A DNA stretch of 64,000 bases, taken from the NCBI GenBank assembly GCA_029980465.1, contig JARYIJ010000001.1, positions 1,736,001 through 1,800,000 of the forward strand, given 5' to 3'. The notes below the pieces were generated by a model. It did not search any database and was not told the origin of the DNA. It saw only the letters and a program-made list of their open reading frames with translations. This DNA comes from Pseudolabrys sp. (GTDB lineage Bacteria; Pseudomonadota; Alphaproteobacteria; Rhizobiales; Xanthobacteraceae). Below, piece by piece: positions 50,252-59,035 of the stretch (the stretch's first letter is position 1; every line of letters begins with the position of its first letter). A program made the position numbers and the translations under genes.

Positions 50252-50860
50252 GTGAACGGGGTTGACCGGTTGACAGTCTCCGTTGGCGAGACCGGGCATT
50301 TGGTGATGACGGGCGGCAGAGAGTTCGACGCCGGCGGCAAGGCGGACCGCTTCAAGCAGGTTGCCTTGCCGCATCTCGACGCCGTCTACACGCTGGCACG
50401 GTATCTCATGCGCAATCGAAGCGATGCCGACGACGCCGTGCAGGAATGCTATCTGCGCGCCTATCGCTATTTCGACACGTTTCGGGGCGGACCGGTCAAG
50501 CCGTGGCTGCTGGCCATCCTGCGCAACGTCTGTCACGGCGCTCATTCGGAAAATACGCGGCTCGTTTACGGTGAGGATGCCGGTGACGACGAGGCAGCGG
50601 CCGGCCCGCTCTGGCGCGAACAGGCGGAAACGCCGGAGCAGACCGCCATGCGACACGCCGATTCGGCGACGATGCGGCGACTGATCCGCGAATTGCCGGC
50701 GGAATTCCGCGAGGTCATCGTGCTGCGCGAGATCAACGATCTCTCCTATCGCGACATCGCCGCGGCGATCGATGCGCCGATCGGAACGGTGATGTCGCGG
50801 CTGGCGCGTGCGCGCGGCCTGTTGCGCGAAGCCTGGCTGGCCTCGGGAGATGATGAATGA
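50252..50860 (+). CDS. ECF RNA polymerase sigma factor
   Basis: A 202-residue ECF sigma-70 factor. Region 2 has DADDAVQECYLRAYRYFDTF and PWLLAILRNVCH; region 4 has LPAEFREVIVLREINDLSYR, DIAAAIDAPIGTVMSRLARA. The start is GTG 50252, six bases after the cupredoxin stop; ATG 50306 is an alternative that removes 18 unconserved residues. Its stop overlaps the next gene by four bases (ATGA), coupling it to its anti-sigma factor. Confidence 0.94.
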   Translation: MNGVDRLTVSVGETGHLVMTGGREFDAGGKADRFKQVALPHLDAVYTLARYLMRNRSDADDAVQECYLRAYRYFDTFRGGPVKPWLLAILRNVCHGAHSENTRLVYGEDAGDDEAAAGPLWREQAETPEQTAMRHADSATMRRLIRELPAEFREVIVLREINDLSYRDIAAAIDAPIGTVMSRLARARGLLREAWLASGDDE

Positions 50861-51612
50861 CGTGCGATGAAGCCACCATTTTGCTGCACGCGCTAGTCGA
50901 CGGCGAACTCGACGCCGGCAATGCGCGCGAGGTCGAGGCGCACGTCGCGGCGTGTCCTGACTGCGCGGCGACATTGCGCGAGCTCCGGGCGCTGCGCGGC
51001 GCCATTCGCCCGGCGGATTTGCGCTACGCGGCGCCGGACCACCTGCGGCGCACGATTGAAGGCAAGCTGCCGGCGTCCGCGCCACCGGTGGCCAGCCGGC
51101 GGGCCGCGCTGAAAGGATTTGCGTTCGGCGCGGCGGCGAGCGCGCTCGCGGCCACCGGCCTGCTGTTCATCGTCACGCGCGACGACGAGCGGCAGCGCGT
51201 TCTGGACGAGATCGTCTCGGCGCATCTGCGCTCGCTGCAGGGCGACCATCTGGCCGACGTCGTGTCGAGCGATCAGCACACCGTCAAGCCGTGGTTCAAC
51301 GGCCGGCTCGCCGCGTCGCCGCCGGTCATGGATCTGACCGCGCAAGGCTTCACCTTGCTCGGCGCTCGCATCGATTTCGTCGACGCGAGGCCGATCGCAG
51401 CGATCGTCTATCGCCGGCGCGTGCACATCATCAACCTGTTCTGCGAGCCGGCCGCGAGCCCGGGAGAAACCGCGGCGACCATGCAGAGCCTGCACGGATT
51501 CAACGTGCGCTCGTGGCACGAGAAGGGCATTCATCTGTGGGCTGTCAGCGATCTCGCTCCAGACGAGCTCCGGGACTTTGGCGAGAAGTTTTCGGCCGCG
51601 CTGACGCGGTAG
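50857..51612 (+). CDS. Zinc-finger anti-sigma factor, membrane-anchored
   Basis: A 251-residue partner of the ECF sigma factor. The N-terminal ZAS domain has His29-x3-Cys33-x2-Cys36 (HVAACPDC), then a transmembrane helix (about 84-107, GFAFGAAASALAATGLLFIV) and a C-terminal domain outside the cytoplasm (FVDARPIAAIVYRRRVHIIN). The outer domain probably senses the signal. It overlaps the sigma gene by four bases and ends the operon. ZAS anti-sigma factors often respond to oxidants through the Cys-Zn site. Confidence 0.93.
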   Translation: MTCDEATILLHALVDGELDAGNAREVEAHVAACPDCAATLRELRALRGAIRPADLRYAAPDHLRRTIEGKLPASAPPVASRRAALKGFAFGAAASALAATGLLFIVTRDDERQRVLDEIVSAHLRSLQGDHLADVVSSDQHTVKPWFNGRLAASPPVMDLTAQGFTLLGARIDFVDARPIAAIVYRRRVHIINLFCEPAASPGETAATMQSLHGFNVRSWHEKGIHLWAVSDLAPDELRDFGEKFSAALTR

Positions 51613-51659
51613 GCGAAGTCGTCTTGTGTAAGTTGAAGACGCGTAACAAGTGTTTCTTA

Positions 51660-51681
51660 CCTCTCCCGCAAGCGGGAGAGG
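51660..51681 (+). terminator. Hairpin after the sigma/anti-sigma operon
   Basis: CCTCTCCCGC (51660-51669), AA, GCGGGAGAGG (51672-51681): a perfect 10-bp stem. No T-run follows, so it may be a dispersed repeat that ends transcription only weakly. Confidence 0.5.
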
Positions 51682-51733
51682 GGACGCGCTGTGCTTGAAG
51701 CAAGCGATTCAATCCGAATCGATTGACGATGCA

Positions 51734-53317
51734 TTACCCGCGTACGAAATGCGTGGTGCCGTCCTGCTCGATGCGATCGAGCAAATCGACCTCCCACGAC
51801 AGGTAGGCGTTCATGGCGGCCTCGTTGTCGTTCGCCCGCTCGTAGGGCTTGAGCCAGACGTCGACCGGCTCGTCGGCCATTTTCTCCTCGGCCGAGAGCG
51901 GCAGGCCGGCGGCCTGCCAGGCCGCATTGCCGCCCTTGAGCCAGTGCACCGGCTGGCCGGTCAGCGCCTGCGCGTCGGTGGCGGCGAGGCCCGCCAGCGT
52001 GCCGTCCTCGCAGGTGAGCACGACCGGGCCGGCGGGGGCGATCGCCGCCAAGGCGCGGTCGAGCCGCGAGCGGATGGCGAACCAGGCGCCGGGGATGTGG
52101 CCGCGCCGGTAACGCGGGCTGGCCGAGAGGTCGATCACCGTGGCGCCGCTCATCGCCTCGAGCGCGGCCGGCTCGATGGCCCTGTCCATCGCGGGCGTGC
52201 CGAGCAGAATCGGCGCCGGCATGTCTTTCTCATCGCCTGCTTCGGCGAGCACGAACACGTCCTTCCAGCCCATCTGCCGCAGCCACGACGCCGTCATCAG
52301 CGCGCGCACCTCGGCGTCGTCGCTCACGACGATGCGGGCGCCAAGCGTGCCGGCGTAGAGGTCGGTCGCCTGCACGAGCTGACCGCCGGGCGCCGAGGTC
52401 GCGCCCGGATAATGACCGGCGATGTATTCCGCCGGATCGCGCACGTCGAACACGTAGGTCGTGCGGCTTTTGTCTTGACGCCAGCGTTCGACTGTGGCGC
52501 GGTCGGCATGCGCGACGCCGAATTTTCCGGCGACGCGCTTGGCGGCCGGCTTCGCCCAGGCGAGGCCGTCACGCGTGAAGTCCGGCGCGCGGTCGGTCTT
52601 GCCGCTGGCGCAGGTCAAGCCGGCGAGATGCCAGCCCATGGTGCCGTTGCGCAGCGCCATCACCCTGTTCGGTACGCCGGCATTGATGAGAGACTGCGCG
52701 CCGATGATGCTGCGGGTGCGGCCGGCGCAATTGACGACGATGATGGTGTCGGGCGAGGGCGCGATGTCGCGCACGCGCAGCACCAGCTCGGCGCCGGGCA
52801 CGTTGATGCCGCCCGGAATCGAGACGCGCGTGTATTCGTCGAACGGCCGGCTGTCGAGCACCACCATTTTGGCGCCGGATTTCATCAGGGCGTCAAGCTC
52901 AGTGGCGCCGATGCTCGGCGTGCTGCTGTCGTGCTCAACGAATTCGCCGAAGGCCTTGCTGGGCACATGCACGCCCGAGAATGTGACGAAACCGGCCTTC
53001 TCCCAGGCCGGCACGCCGCCGTCGAGGCAGGCGATGTCGGTGTAGCCGCCGCGCGCGAGGATCGCCGCGGCGCGCGCGGCAAGGCCGTCGTTGTCGTCGC
53101 ACAGCACGATGCGAGTGTCCTTGCGCGGCACCAGCCGCGCGAAGCGGATATCGAGCCGGCTGAGCGGCACGTTGCGCGCCCACAGCAGATGGTTCTGCGA
53201 AAACGTCAGCTCCTCTCGCACGTCGACGAGCGCGATCTCGCCGCCGTCCTCCAGCATGTGCCGGACGGCGGCCACGCTGACGGGTTTGGCCGCCGATACG
53301 CCGGCGTGCAGGGTCAT
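51734..53317 (-). CDS. Protein with four tandem rhodanese domains
   Basis: A 527-residue cytoplasmic protein of four rhodanese-type sulfurtransferase modules: about 12-112 (Cys73, VLCDDNDG), 132-235 (Cys197, NCAGRTRS), 270-365 (Ser332 where Cys is expected, so inactive) and 380-475 (Cys436, LTCEDGT). A 50-residue acidic tail follows. Its ATG overlaps the upstream cupin dioxygenase-like gene by four bases, so both act in one pathway, probably moving or oxidising sulfane sulfur from thiols. Substrate unknown. The large open frame continues upstream into the cupin gene but that part is another frame. Confidence 0.9.
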   Translation of the reverse strand: MTLHAGVSAAKPVSVAAVRHMLEDGGEIALVDVREELTFSQNHLLWARNVPLSRLDIRFARLVPRKDTRIVLCDDNDGLAARAAAILARGGYTDIACLDGGVPAWEKAGFVTFSGVHVPSKAFGEFVEHDSSTPSIGATELDALMKSGAKMVVLDSRPFDEYTRVSIPGGINVPGAELVLRVRDIAPSPDTIIVVNCAGRTRSIIGAQSLINAGVPNRVMALRNGTMGWHLAGLTCASGKTDRAPDFTRDGLAWAKPAAKRVAGKFGVAHADRATVERWRQDKSRTTYVFDVRDPAEYIAGHYPGATSAPGGQLVQATDLYAGTLGARIVVSDDAEVRALMTASWLRQMGWKDVFVLAEAGDEKDMPAPILLGTPAMDRAIEPAALEAMSGATVIDLSASPRYRRGHIPGAWFAIRSRLDRALAAIAPAGPVVLTCEDGTLAGLAATDAQALTGQPVHWLKGGNAAWQAAGLPLSAEEKMADEPVDVWLKPYERANDNEAAMNAYLSWEVDLLDRIEQDGTTHFVRG

Positions 53318-53853
53318 GACACCGTCATGCGCATGACGGCGACTTCGCCGGTCTTCGGGTCGATCCTGATGCGGTCGATCTTGTCGAGGTCGGTGCCGGT
53401 GACGCGGATGAAGCGGGCGTTGTCCGGATAGTCGATCGAATGGATGGCGCCGTCCTGGTAGATGCCGGCCTGCCCGGGATTGAGCCGGTACTTCTTGACC
53501 GGCGTGACCTTGGCGTGCGCCGGATCGCGGCCGTCGTCCTCGCGACGCCATTCCGTCATGTCGGTGTATTTCTTGGCTTGGCCGTAGATCGCCCACGACT
53601 TGCCGTGATCGTGCGGCTGCGACACCCGCGCCTTGCCCATGACATGACTGAGGACCTGGAAGCCGAGCTTTGGGTCTTCGTACAGCACCTTGATGCCGGC
53701 CGGCTGATCGTCGCCGCAATGTTTCTCGACGAAATCCGGATTGGCGAGCAGCCGCTCCAGGTCGGCCATGACCCTGGCGCGGCCGGCGGGGCCGGGGTCG
53801 CGCGTCAGCATGTCGCGGCAATCGGCGATAAATTGGTCGAGGTCGTAGGCCAT
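53314..53853 (-). CDS. Cysteine dioxygenase-type cupin (thiol dioxygenase-like)
   Basis: A 179-residue cupin with the iron-binding triad of cysteine/3-mercaptopropionate dioxygenases: His81 and His83 in QPHDHGKSW and His138 in GAIHSIDYPDN. It lacks the obvious Cys of the Cys-Tyr cofactor, as do many bacterial thiol dioxygenases. It probably adds O2 to a thiol. The overlap with the four-rhodanese gene suggests that the sulfur product is handed on, or that both limit reactive sulfur. Substrate cannot be deduced. Confidence 0.83.
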   Translation of the reverse strand: MAYDLDQFIADCRDMLTRDPGPAGRARVMADLERLLANPDFVEKHCGDDQPAGIKVLYEDPKLGFQVLSHVMGKARVSQPHDHGKSWAIYGQAKKYTDMTEWRREDDGRDPAHAKVTPVKKYRLNPGQAGIYQDGAIHSIDYPDNARFIRVTGTDLDKIDRIRIDPKTGEVAVMRMTVS

Positions 53854-53916
53854 GGCGTCCTCCTTGTTGCCTCCACGATACCAACTTTGCCGGGCGGCTT
53901 GCTATACAGGCGCCGC

Positions 53917-54834
53917 ATGCCGGAACCCGCCTCACCCTCCGTTGCGCCGCACCCGGCCGACCGCGTCCTGGCCGGCGTCGGCCTGATGCTGACCGGCATT
54001 TTCTTCTTCGCGCTCAATGACGCGATGGGGAAATACCTCGTCGCCACGTTTTCGGTCGGCCAGGTGCTGCTGATCCGCAGCATCGCCGGCCTGGCGGTTC
54101 TGACGCCGTTCATCGCGCGGGAGGGGCGGGCGGCCTTCACCGCAGCGCCGCGGCGCGGGATCCAGCTCCTGCGCGCCGTGTTGCTGACGCTCGAGGTCGC
54201 GGCGTTCTACTGGGCGCTGACGTCGATGCCGCTCGCCGACGTCATGACATTTTATCTCGCCGGCCCGATCTATGTGACGGCGATGTCGCCGTTCCTGCTC
54301 GGCGAGAAGGTCGGCTGGCGGCGCTGGAGCGCCGTCGCCGCCGGTTTCATCGGCGTCATGATCGCGCTCGATCCGTCGGGGCAGTCGCTGTCGCCGGCCG
54401 CGCTGGTCGCCATCGCCGGCAGCCTGATGTTCTCGATGTCGATGATCTGCACGCGGCTGGTGCGCGGCACCTCCGATATCGCGCTCATCACCGCGCAGAC
54501 CGCGGCGGCGCTGGTGTTCGGCGCTGTGACGTCGCCGTTCGTCTGGGTCGCGGTGAGCTGGATGGACGGCGCGCTGCTGGTGCTGCTCGGCGTGGTCGCG
54601 ACCTTCGCGCATTTCTGTATCAACCGCGCGCTCAAGCTGGCGCCGGCGTCGGTCGTCGTGCCGTACCAGTACACGACCATCGTCTGGGCGGTCCTGCTCG
54701 GCTATGTCTTCTTCGGCGACGTGCCGTCCTGGCACATGGTCGCCGGCGCGGCGATCATCATCGGCGCCGGCATCTACATTTTCTTCCGCGAGCAGGTGCG
54801 AGGGCGGCAGACCGCGTTCGCCGATCCACCGTAA
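53917..54834 (+). CDS. EamA/DMT family transporter
   Basis: A 305-residue ten-helix exporter with two EamA halves (GVGLMLTGIFFFALNDAMGK; VAIAGSLMFSMSMICTRLVR). The motif YWALTSMPLADVMTFYLAGP is typical of the S-adenosylmethionine/riboflavin transporter-like branch, but substrate is uncertain. ATG 53917 is used; the open frame upstream overlaps the divergent cupin gene. It converges on the GGDEF gene with 3 bases between stops. Confidence 0.9.
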   Translation: MPEPASPSVAPHPADRVLAGVGLMLTGIFFFALNDAMGKYLVATFSVGQVLLIRSIAGLAVLTPFIAREGRAAFTAAPRRGIQLLRAVLLTLEVAAFYWALTSMPLADVMTFYLAGPIYVTAMSPFLLGEKVGWRRWSAVAAGFIGVMIALDPSGQSLSPAALVAIAGSLMFSMSMICTRLVRGTSDIALITAQTAAALVFGAVTSPFVWVAVSWMDGALLVLLGVVATFAHFCINRALKLAPASVVVPYQYTTIVWAVLLGYVFFGDVPSWHMVAGAAIIIGAGIYIFFREQVRGRQTAFADPP

Positions 54835-54837
54835 CGG

Positions 54838-56832
54838 CTAGCCGGCGCGCCGCAGTCCCCTGGCCGGGGCGGTGACGCAGAAGCGGTTGCGCCCGAGCCG
54901 CTTGGCGCGATAGAGCGCATCGTCGGCGCACTTCAGGATGTCGTCAGGCGTTGTCATCTTTTTCGTCCAGAGCGCGACTCCGATGCTGAGCTCGATGTCG
55001 AATGCGGTGTCGTCGACCGTGTAGCGGCGCGACACGGCGTCGAGCACGCGTTGCGCCAGGTCGGCCGGGCCGATGCCGCCGGTCGCGGCCTGGATGATGG
55101 TGAACTCGTCGCCACCGAGACGGGCCACCGTATCTTCCATGCGCAGCACGCCCTTGAGTCGTCCGGCGACGTCGACCAGCAGCCGGTCGCCCGCGGCGTG
55201 GCCGAGGGCGTCGTTGACGTCCTTGAAGTGGTCGAGGTCGAGCGCCAGAACGGCGAAGCCGATGCCATGCCGCTGGGCCATCGCGATCGCCTTTTCGAGC
55301 TGCTCGTGCAGCAACACGCGGTTCGGCAGCCCGGTCAGCGAATCGTGCCGCGCCAGGTGCTGGAGATGGCGCTCGGCGTGCTTGCGCAGCGTCACGTCGG
55401 TATAGGTGCGGACCAGGCGGCCGTCGGGCAGCGGAACGGTGCGGATCTCCAGCACCGTGCCGTCGGCGCGCTCGCGCTCATGGACCAGCGTCTGACGCGG
55501 CGGCAATGCGCTCGCATACATGATGGCCACGTCGTCGGGCGTGCCGATGAAGTCGCCGCGGCGCATCTGGAAGCCGACCGTCATCGATATCTCGGCGCCC
55601 TGGACCAGCACGTCGGGCGGCAGGCCCAGCAGTTCGGCGGTGCGGGCGTTCCAGAGCTGGATGCGGCGGTTCTGGTCGGTGACGACGAGGCCCTGATCCA
55701 TGTGCGACAGCGTCGTCTCGAGCAGGCTGGTCTTTTCCGCGAGTTCGCTGGTGCGCTGCGCGACCCGCTGCTCGAGCTCGACATTCGCCTTGTGCAGCGC
55801 TTCGGCCTGCTCGCGGATGTGCTGCGAAGCTTCGGCCAAGGCCTGCCCGATCGCGTTGGCTTCGGTGATCGGCGTGACCGGACTGGCGATCGGCTCACCG
55901 TCGCCGAGCTTGTGGGCCTTGTGCTCGAGCGTCTGCACCGCCCGCGCCATGATCCGGGTGATGAACCATGCCGCGGCGGCGCCGGCGGCGATCATGACCG
56001 CCGCGAGCAGGGCAAGCCACTGCAACGAGGCCCGCAGCGGCGAGTGCAGCAGGCTCTGGGAGACGCCGGTGGTGACGCCCCAGCCGAAGTTGAGCCGGCG
56101 GAATACGCCGTAGACGCTGACGCCCTGCGGATTGACGCCGGTCCAGTCGAAATGATCGGGAGCATCGTCGGCGACGCCGGGAATTCTTTGCCCGAACCGG
56201 GATTCGTTTTCGGCGGATCGCGCGAGAATGATTCCGTTGCGGTCGACGATCGACACGAAATGGCCGACGCTCAGGTTCTGTTCCCGGATGATGCGCGCCA
56301 GCCGCGTCAATGGCAGTCGTCCCGACAGGTAGAACCGGGTCGAGCCGTCGATGACCACGGGGACGGTGATCGAATAGGTGGAATTCCAGAAGGTGGCGCC
56401 GCGCTCCAGATTGGAGATGTCCTGGCCGAGCACCTTGACGGGCGGCGGCAAGCGTTCGCCGTTCAGTGTCTTGCCAACGTCGAGCAGGACCTGGAAACCG
56501 TCGCGGCTGTAGAGGACGATATGCGCGTTGTGGAAGTGCATCGCGATCAGCGCCTGAGCCTGGGCCTTGAAGGACTCGAAGTCGCCGTCGCGCAATGCGG
56601 GGGTGGTGGCAAGCGTGGACAGCATCGCCATGTCGGCGCTGTGCTGGCGCTCGAGGTCGAACACGATGCCGCGGTTGATGTCGTTGACGTCGTTTTCGAG
56701 ACGCGCTTTCTCCGACTCGGCAAAGCGCCACGTCATCAGCCCGATGACCGACAGCGTCGGCACGGTGAGCGCGACACACAATGCCGCCAGATAAAAAGTC
56801 AACGGCCTTGGCCGCTTTAACAAATGGCGCAC
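54838..56832 (-). CDS. Diguanylate cyclase with periplasmic sensor and PAS domain
   Basis: A 664-residue membrane protein. A transmembrane helix (about 12-34) and a Cache-like periplasmic domain (about 40-275) are followed by a second helix (LALLAAVMIAAGAAAAWFIT). A HAMP-like/coiled-coil linker, a PAS-7 type domain (about 380-490) and a C-terminal GGDEF domain follow. GGDEF is intact (RLGGDEFTII) and the inhibitory RxxD site RMED stands five residues before it, so it should make c-di-GMP and be product-inhibited. No EAL domain. The sensor ligand is unknown. Confidence 0.93.
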   Translation of the reverse strand: MRHLLKRPRPLTFYLAALCVALTVPTLSVIGLMTWRFAESEKARLENDVNDINRGIVFDLERQHSADMAMLSTLATTPALRDGDFESFKAQAQALIAMHFHNAHIVLYSRDGFQVLLDVGKTLNGERLPPPVKVLGQDISNLERGATFWNSTYSITVPVVIDGSTRFYLSGRLPLTRLARIIREQNLSVGHFVSIVDRNGIILARSAENESRFGQRIPGVADDAPDHFDWTGVNPQGVSVYGVFRRLNFGWGVTTGVSQSLLHSPLRASLQWLALLAAVMIAAGAAAAWFITRIMARAVQTLEHKAHKLGDGEPIASPVTPITEANAIGQALAEASQHIREQAEALHKANVELEQRVAQRTSELAEKTSLLETTLSHMDQGLVVTDQNRRIQLWNARTAELLGLPPDVLVQGAEISMTVGFQMRRGDFIGTPDDVAIMYASALPPRQTLVHERERADGTVLEIRTVPLPDGRLVRTYTDVTLRKHAERHLQHLARHDSLTGLPNRVLLHEQLEKAIAMAQRHGIGFAVLALDLDHFKDVNDALGHAAGDRLLVDVAGRLKGVLRMEDTVARLGGDEFTIIQAATGGIGPADLAQRVLDAVSRRYTVDDTAFDIELSIGVALWTKKMTTPDDILKCADDALYRAKRLGRNRFCVTAPARGLRRAG

Positions 56833-56961
56833 GTCATCCCCCAGTCGCCCGGCACGACCTTAGGGTGACAGCATTGCCAATTCCTAATGGGTCATAACGG
56901 CGATTGAATCGTGGTTGTCGGGAGTTAAACGACGCGCGGTAAGAGACCGATAACCATCGCG

Positions 56962-57348
56962 TCAGGCGACGATGGCGTCGGCTTCGATCTCGATGAGCCA
57001 GTCTGGATCGATGGCCTGCACGATCTGGATCATCGTTGCAGCGGGGCGGATGTTGGCGAAGAATTCACCATGGGCGCGCCCGGCCTCCTGCCAGTTGGCG
57101 ATCTCCTTGAGGAACATGCGCGTGCGCACGATGTGCTCGCGCTTGCCGCCGGCGGCGATGACGGCTTGCTCGATGATCTCGAGGCAGCGTTTGGTCTGGC
57201 CATAGAGGTCGCCGGGGCAGGCCGTGTCGCCGCCTTCGGCGATCGGTGCCGTGCCGGAGACGGCGATATGCGAGCCGACCCGCACGGCGCGGGAAAAGCC
57301 GATCCGCGGCTCGAACGGCGAGCCCGAAGAAATGAGTCGGCGGTCCAT
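56962..57348 (-). CDS. RidA/YjgF family protein
   Basis: A 128-residue member of the RidA family, which hydrolyses reactive enamines/imines or serves related roles. SPFEPRIGFSRAVRVGSHIA, VSGTAPIA and the C-terminal IQIVQAIDPDWLIEIEADAI are standard, although the catalytic arginine of true RidA is replaced in the VRTRMFLKEI region, so imine deaminase activity is uncertain. ATG 57348 is chosen; GTG 57354 also lies in range of AGGA. Confidence 0.88.
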   Translation of the reverse strand: MDRRLISSGSPFEPRIGFSRAVRVGSHIAVSGTAPIAEGGDTACPGDLYGQTKRCLEIIEQAVIAAGGKREHIVRTRMFLKEIANWQEAGRAHGEFFANIRPAATMIQIVQAIDPDWLIEIEADAIVA

Positions 57349-57369
57349 TGGCACTATTCCTGATGGCGA

Positions 57370-57436
57370 GTGTCCCGAATCCGAAGTTCGCTATGAAGCG
57401 CGCTGCGAAATGAGGCGAACTTCGGATTCAGGACAC
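57370..57436. repeat. Near-perfect 21-bp inverted repeat
   Basis: The arm GTGTCCCGAATCCGAAGTTC (57370-57389, plus G) and its partner ending at 57436 (CGAACTTCGGATTCAGGACA plus C) match at 20 of 21 positions around a 25-base centre. It lies between the convergent-free upstream side of the RidA gene and a second repeat. Confidence 0.75.
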
Positions 57437-57465
57437 TATTAAAGCGGTTCAGGTTTGCTTGGAAT

Positions 57466-57590
57466 CGTCATGCGCGGGCTTGACCCGCGCATCTATCGAA
57501 AAAGATGAGTCATCTCAAAAGGATGGATTGCCGGGTCAAGCTTACGACCGGGCCGCGCTTCGCGCGGACCCGGTTGCCCGGCAATGACGA
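57466..57590. repeat. Intergenic palindromic repeat, copy I
   Basis: Sister of the element at 1165-1300: the first 28 bases are identical, and GGATTGCCGGGTCA and CCCGGCAATG recur at matching places. Internal hairpin GGGCCGCGCTTCGCGCGGACCC differs. It lies between the PaiB and RidA genes. Confidence 0.82.
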
Positions 57591-57619
57591 GTCCCATTTT
57601 CATCAAAAGCGAAACGGCT

Positions 57620-58264
57620 CTAGCGGGGAAGGGTCTTGCTGCGCTCGGCGACGACGTTAGCCATGACGTCGCCGCCGTCGCCGGTGCCGCGCAGGCCGGC
57701 CACGACACCATCGCGATCCGCGGCCGGCCGGTTCTGGCTCGTCTTCCATTTGCCCTCGATGCGGGCGATCGGCACTTCGAGGCCGACGATACCCTTGACC
57801 TGTGCCGCGATGAACTCGTCGGGCGCGTCCGAGACGTGCCACGGCGGATCGCGCGTCGATTCGGCGTGCCGTGTCAGGTCGTCGATCTGGCGGCGCAGCC
57901 ATGATGCATCATCCATGACGCGCGGCGTGCCCCAGGCGTGCACGGTGACGTAGTTCCAGGTCGGCACGACTTTCCCGGTCTCGCGCTTGGTCGCGTAGAG
58001 CGACGGGCTGATGTAGTGCTGCGGACCCTGGAATACGACGAGGCATTCGTCGACGCTCGCCAGCTCCTTGAGCTGCGGATTGGCGCGTGCCAGGTGAGCG
58101 CGCAGCGTGCCGCGTTCCGACGCGGCAGTGTCGACCAGGAACGGAATCTGGTTCGCCTGCAATCCGCCCGCGCCTGCCGTGATCAGGAGGCCAAGCGGGT
58201 GAGCGCGGATCAGGGCATGCTGGACCTCGAGCCGGTCTTCACGAAAGTGCGGTGGCTGGTACAT
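57620..58264 (-). CDS. FMN-binding negative transcriptional regulator (PaiB family)
   Basis: A 214-residue PaiB-type protein with a flavin-binding split barrel. The N-terminus MYQPPHFREDRLEVQHALIR, QANQIPFLVD, HLARANPQ, QHYISPSLYATK and VVPTWNYVTVHAWG are diagnostic. PaiB was described in Bacillus as a repressor of sporulation and protease genes, but its role elsewhere is not known. It is 19 bases downstream of a GNAT gene; paiAB pairs also couple a GNAT with PaiB. Confidence 0.92.
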   Translation of the reverse strand: MYQPPHFREDRLEVQHALIRAHPLGLLITAGAGGLQANQIPFLVDTAASERGTLRAHLARANPQLKELASVDECLVVFQGPQHYISPSLYATKRETGKVVPTWNYVTVHAWGTPRVMDDASWLRRQIDDLTRHAESTRDPPWHVSDAPDEFIAAQVKGIVGLEVPIARIEGKWKTSQNRPAADRDGVVAGLRGTGDGGDVMANVVAERSKTLPR

Positions 58265-58283
58265 CGATCGCTCCGGAGCCGGA

Positions 58284-58904
58284 CTACTGGCCCTTCCTCA
58301 CCTTGCCGCGGCCCCAGTCCTTGATCGCCGACCAGATGCCGCGTTCGAGCCGGAACCGGTCGATCGGCGCCGACGAATTGATGGCGCGGATACGATATAG
58401 CCCGACGCCGGTCCACTGGAAGCCGCACTTCTCCAGCACGCGGCGCGAGGCCGGGTTGGTGACGCGGGCGCCGGCGTGCAGCGCGGCGTGATCGAATTCG
58501 GTGAAGACGTGGTCGATCACGGCGTGCACCGCCTCGGTGGCGAAGCCATTGCCCCAATAGGCGGTGCCCAGCCAGTAGCCGAGCTCGGGCGCCTGGCTTT
58601 CGGGCATGGCGATGCCGCATGCGCCGATAATCGTGCCCTTGCCGGGCCCGTCGCGCAGCGTGATCAGGAACACCGCTTCGCCGCCCGCGCAGTTTGCGCC
58701 GGCAATGAAAGTCTCGGCATCCGTCAGTCGGTACGGATGCGGAATGCGCGCGGTGTTCTCTGCGATGCGGCGGTCGTTGGCGAGCACGGCAATCGCTTTA
58801 GCGTCCTCGAGTCGCGGTGCGCGCAGGGTCAGCCGCTTGGTGTCGAGGACGGGGATACTCCGCCCGCAGTCTGGTCCTCTCGGCAATTCTTCCAGCAGTG
58901 TCAT
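58284..58904 (-). CDS. GNAT family N-acetyltransferase (RimJ/RimL type)
   Basis: A 206-residue acetyltransferase. RLTLRAPRLEDAKAIAVLAN, ELGYWLGTAYWGNGFATEAV and RVTNPASRRVLEKCGF are the RimJ/RimL-type core. The same gene is often found between rpmA and obgE in Rhizobiales, and here it is next to rpmA but separated from obgE by the accessory block. Substrate unknown; ribosomal proteins are a possibility only by family. Confidence 0.9.
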   Translation of the reverse strand: MTLLEELPRGPDCGRSIPVLDTKRLTLRAPRLEDAKAIAVLANDRRIAENTARIPHPYRLTDAETFIAGANCAGGEAVFLITLRDGPGKGTIIGACGIAMPESQAPELGYWLGTAYWGNGFATEAVHAVIDHVFTEFDHAALHAGARVTNPASRRVLEKCGFQWTGVGLYRIRAINSSAPIDRFRLERGIWSAIKDWGRGKVRKGQ

Positions 58905-58932
58905 GGCATGGGCTCCTTGGGTTGCCTCGTTG

Positions 58933-58973
58933 CAAAAGCGAAGAGGGGGAGCCGGTCACCCGTCTCCCCCTCT
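58933..58973 (-). terminator. Terminator-like hairpin of the rplU-rpmA operon
   Basis: A 10-bp stem: AGAGGGGGAG (58942-58951) pairs with CTCCCCCTCT (58964-58973, one shift). On the minus strand it is followed by TTCGCTTTT. It lies about 60 bases after the rpmA stop. Confidence 0.7.
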
Positions 58974-59035
58974 CAGAGCCCATTGAGCCCCGCCGGTTTG
59001 ACTGGATGACCGGCGGACCTCGTTATGTCCACCGT

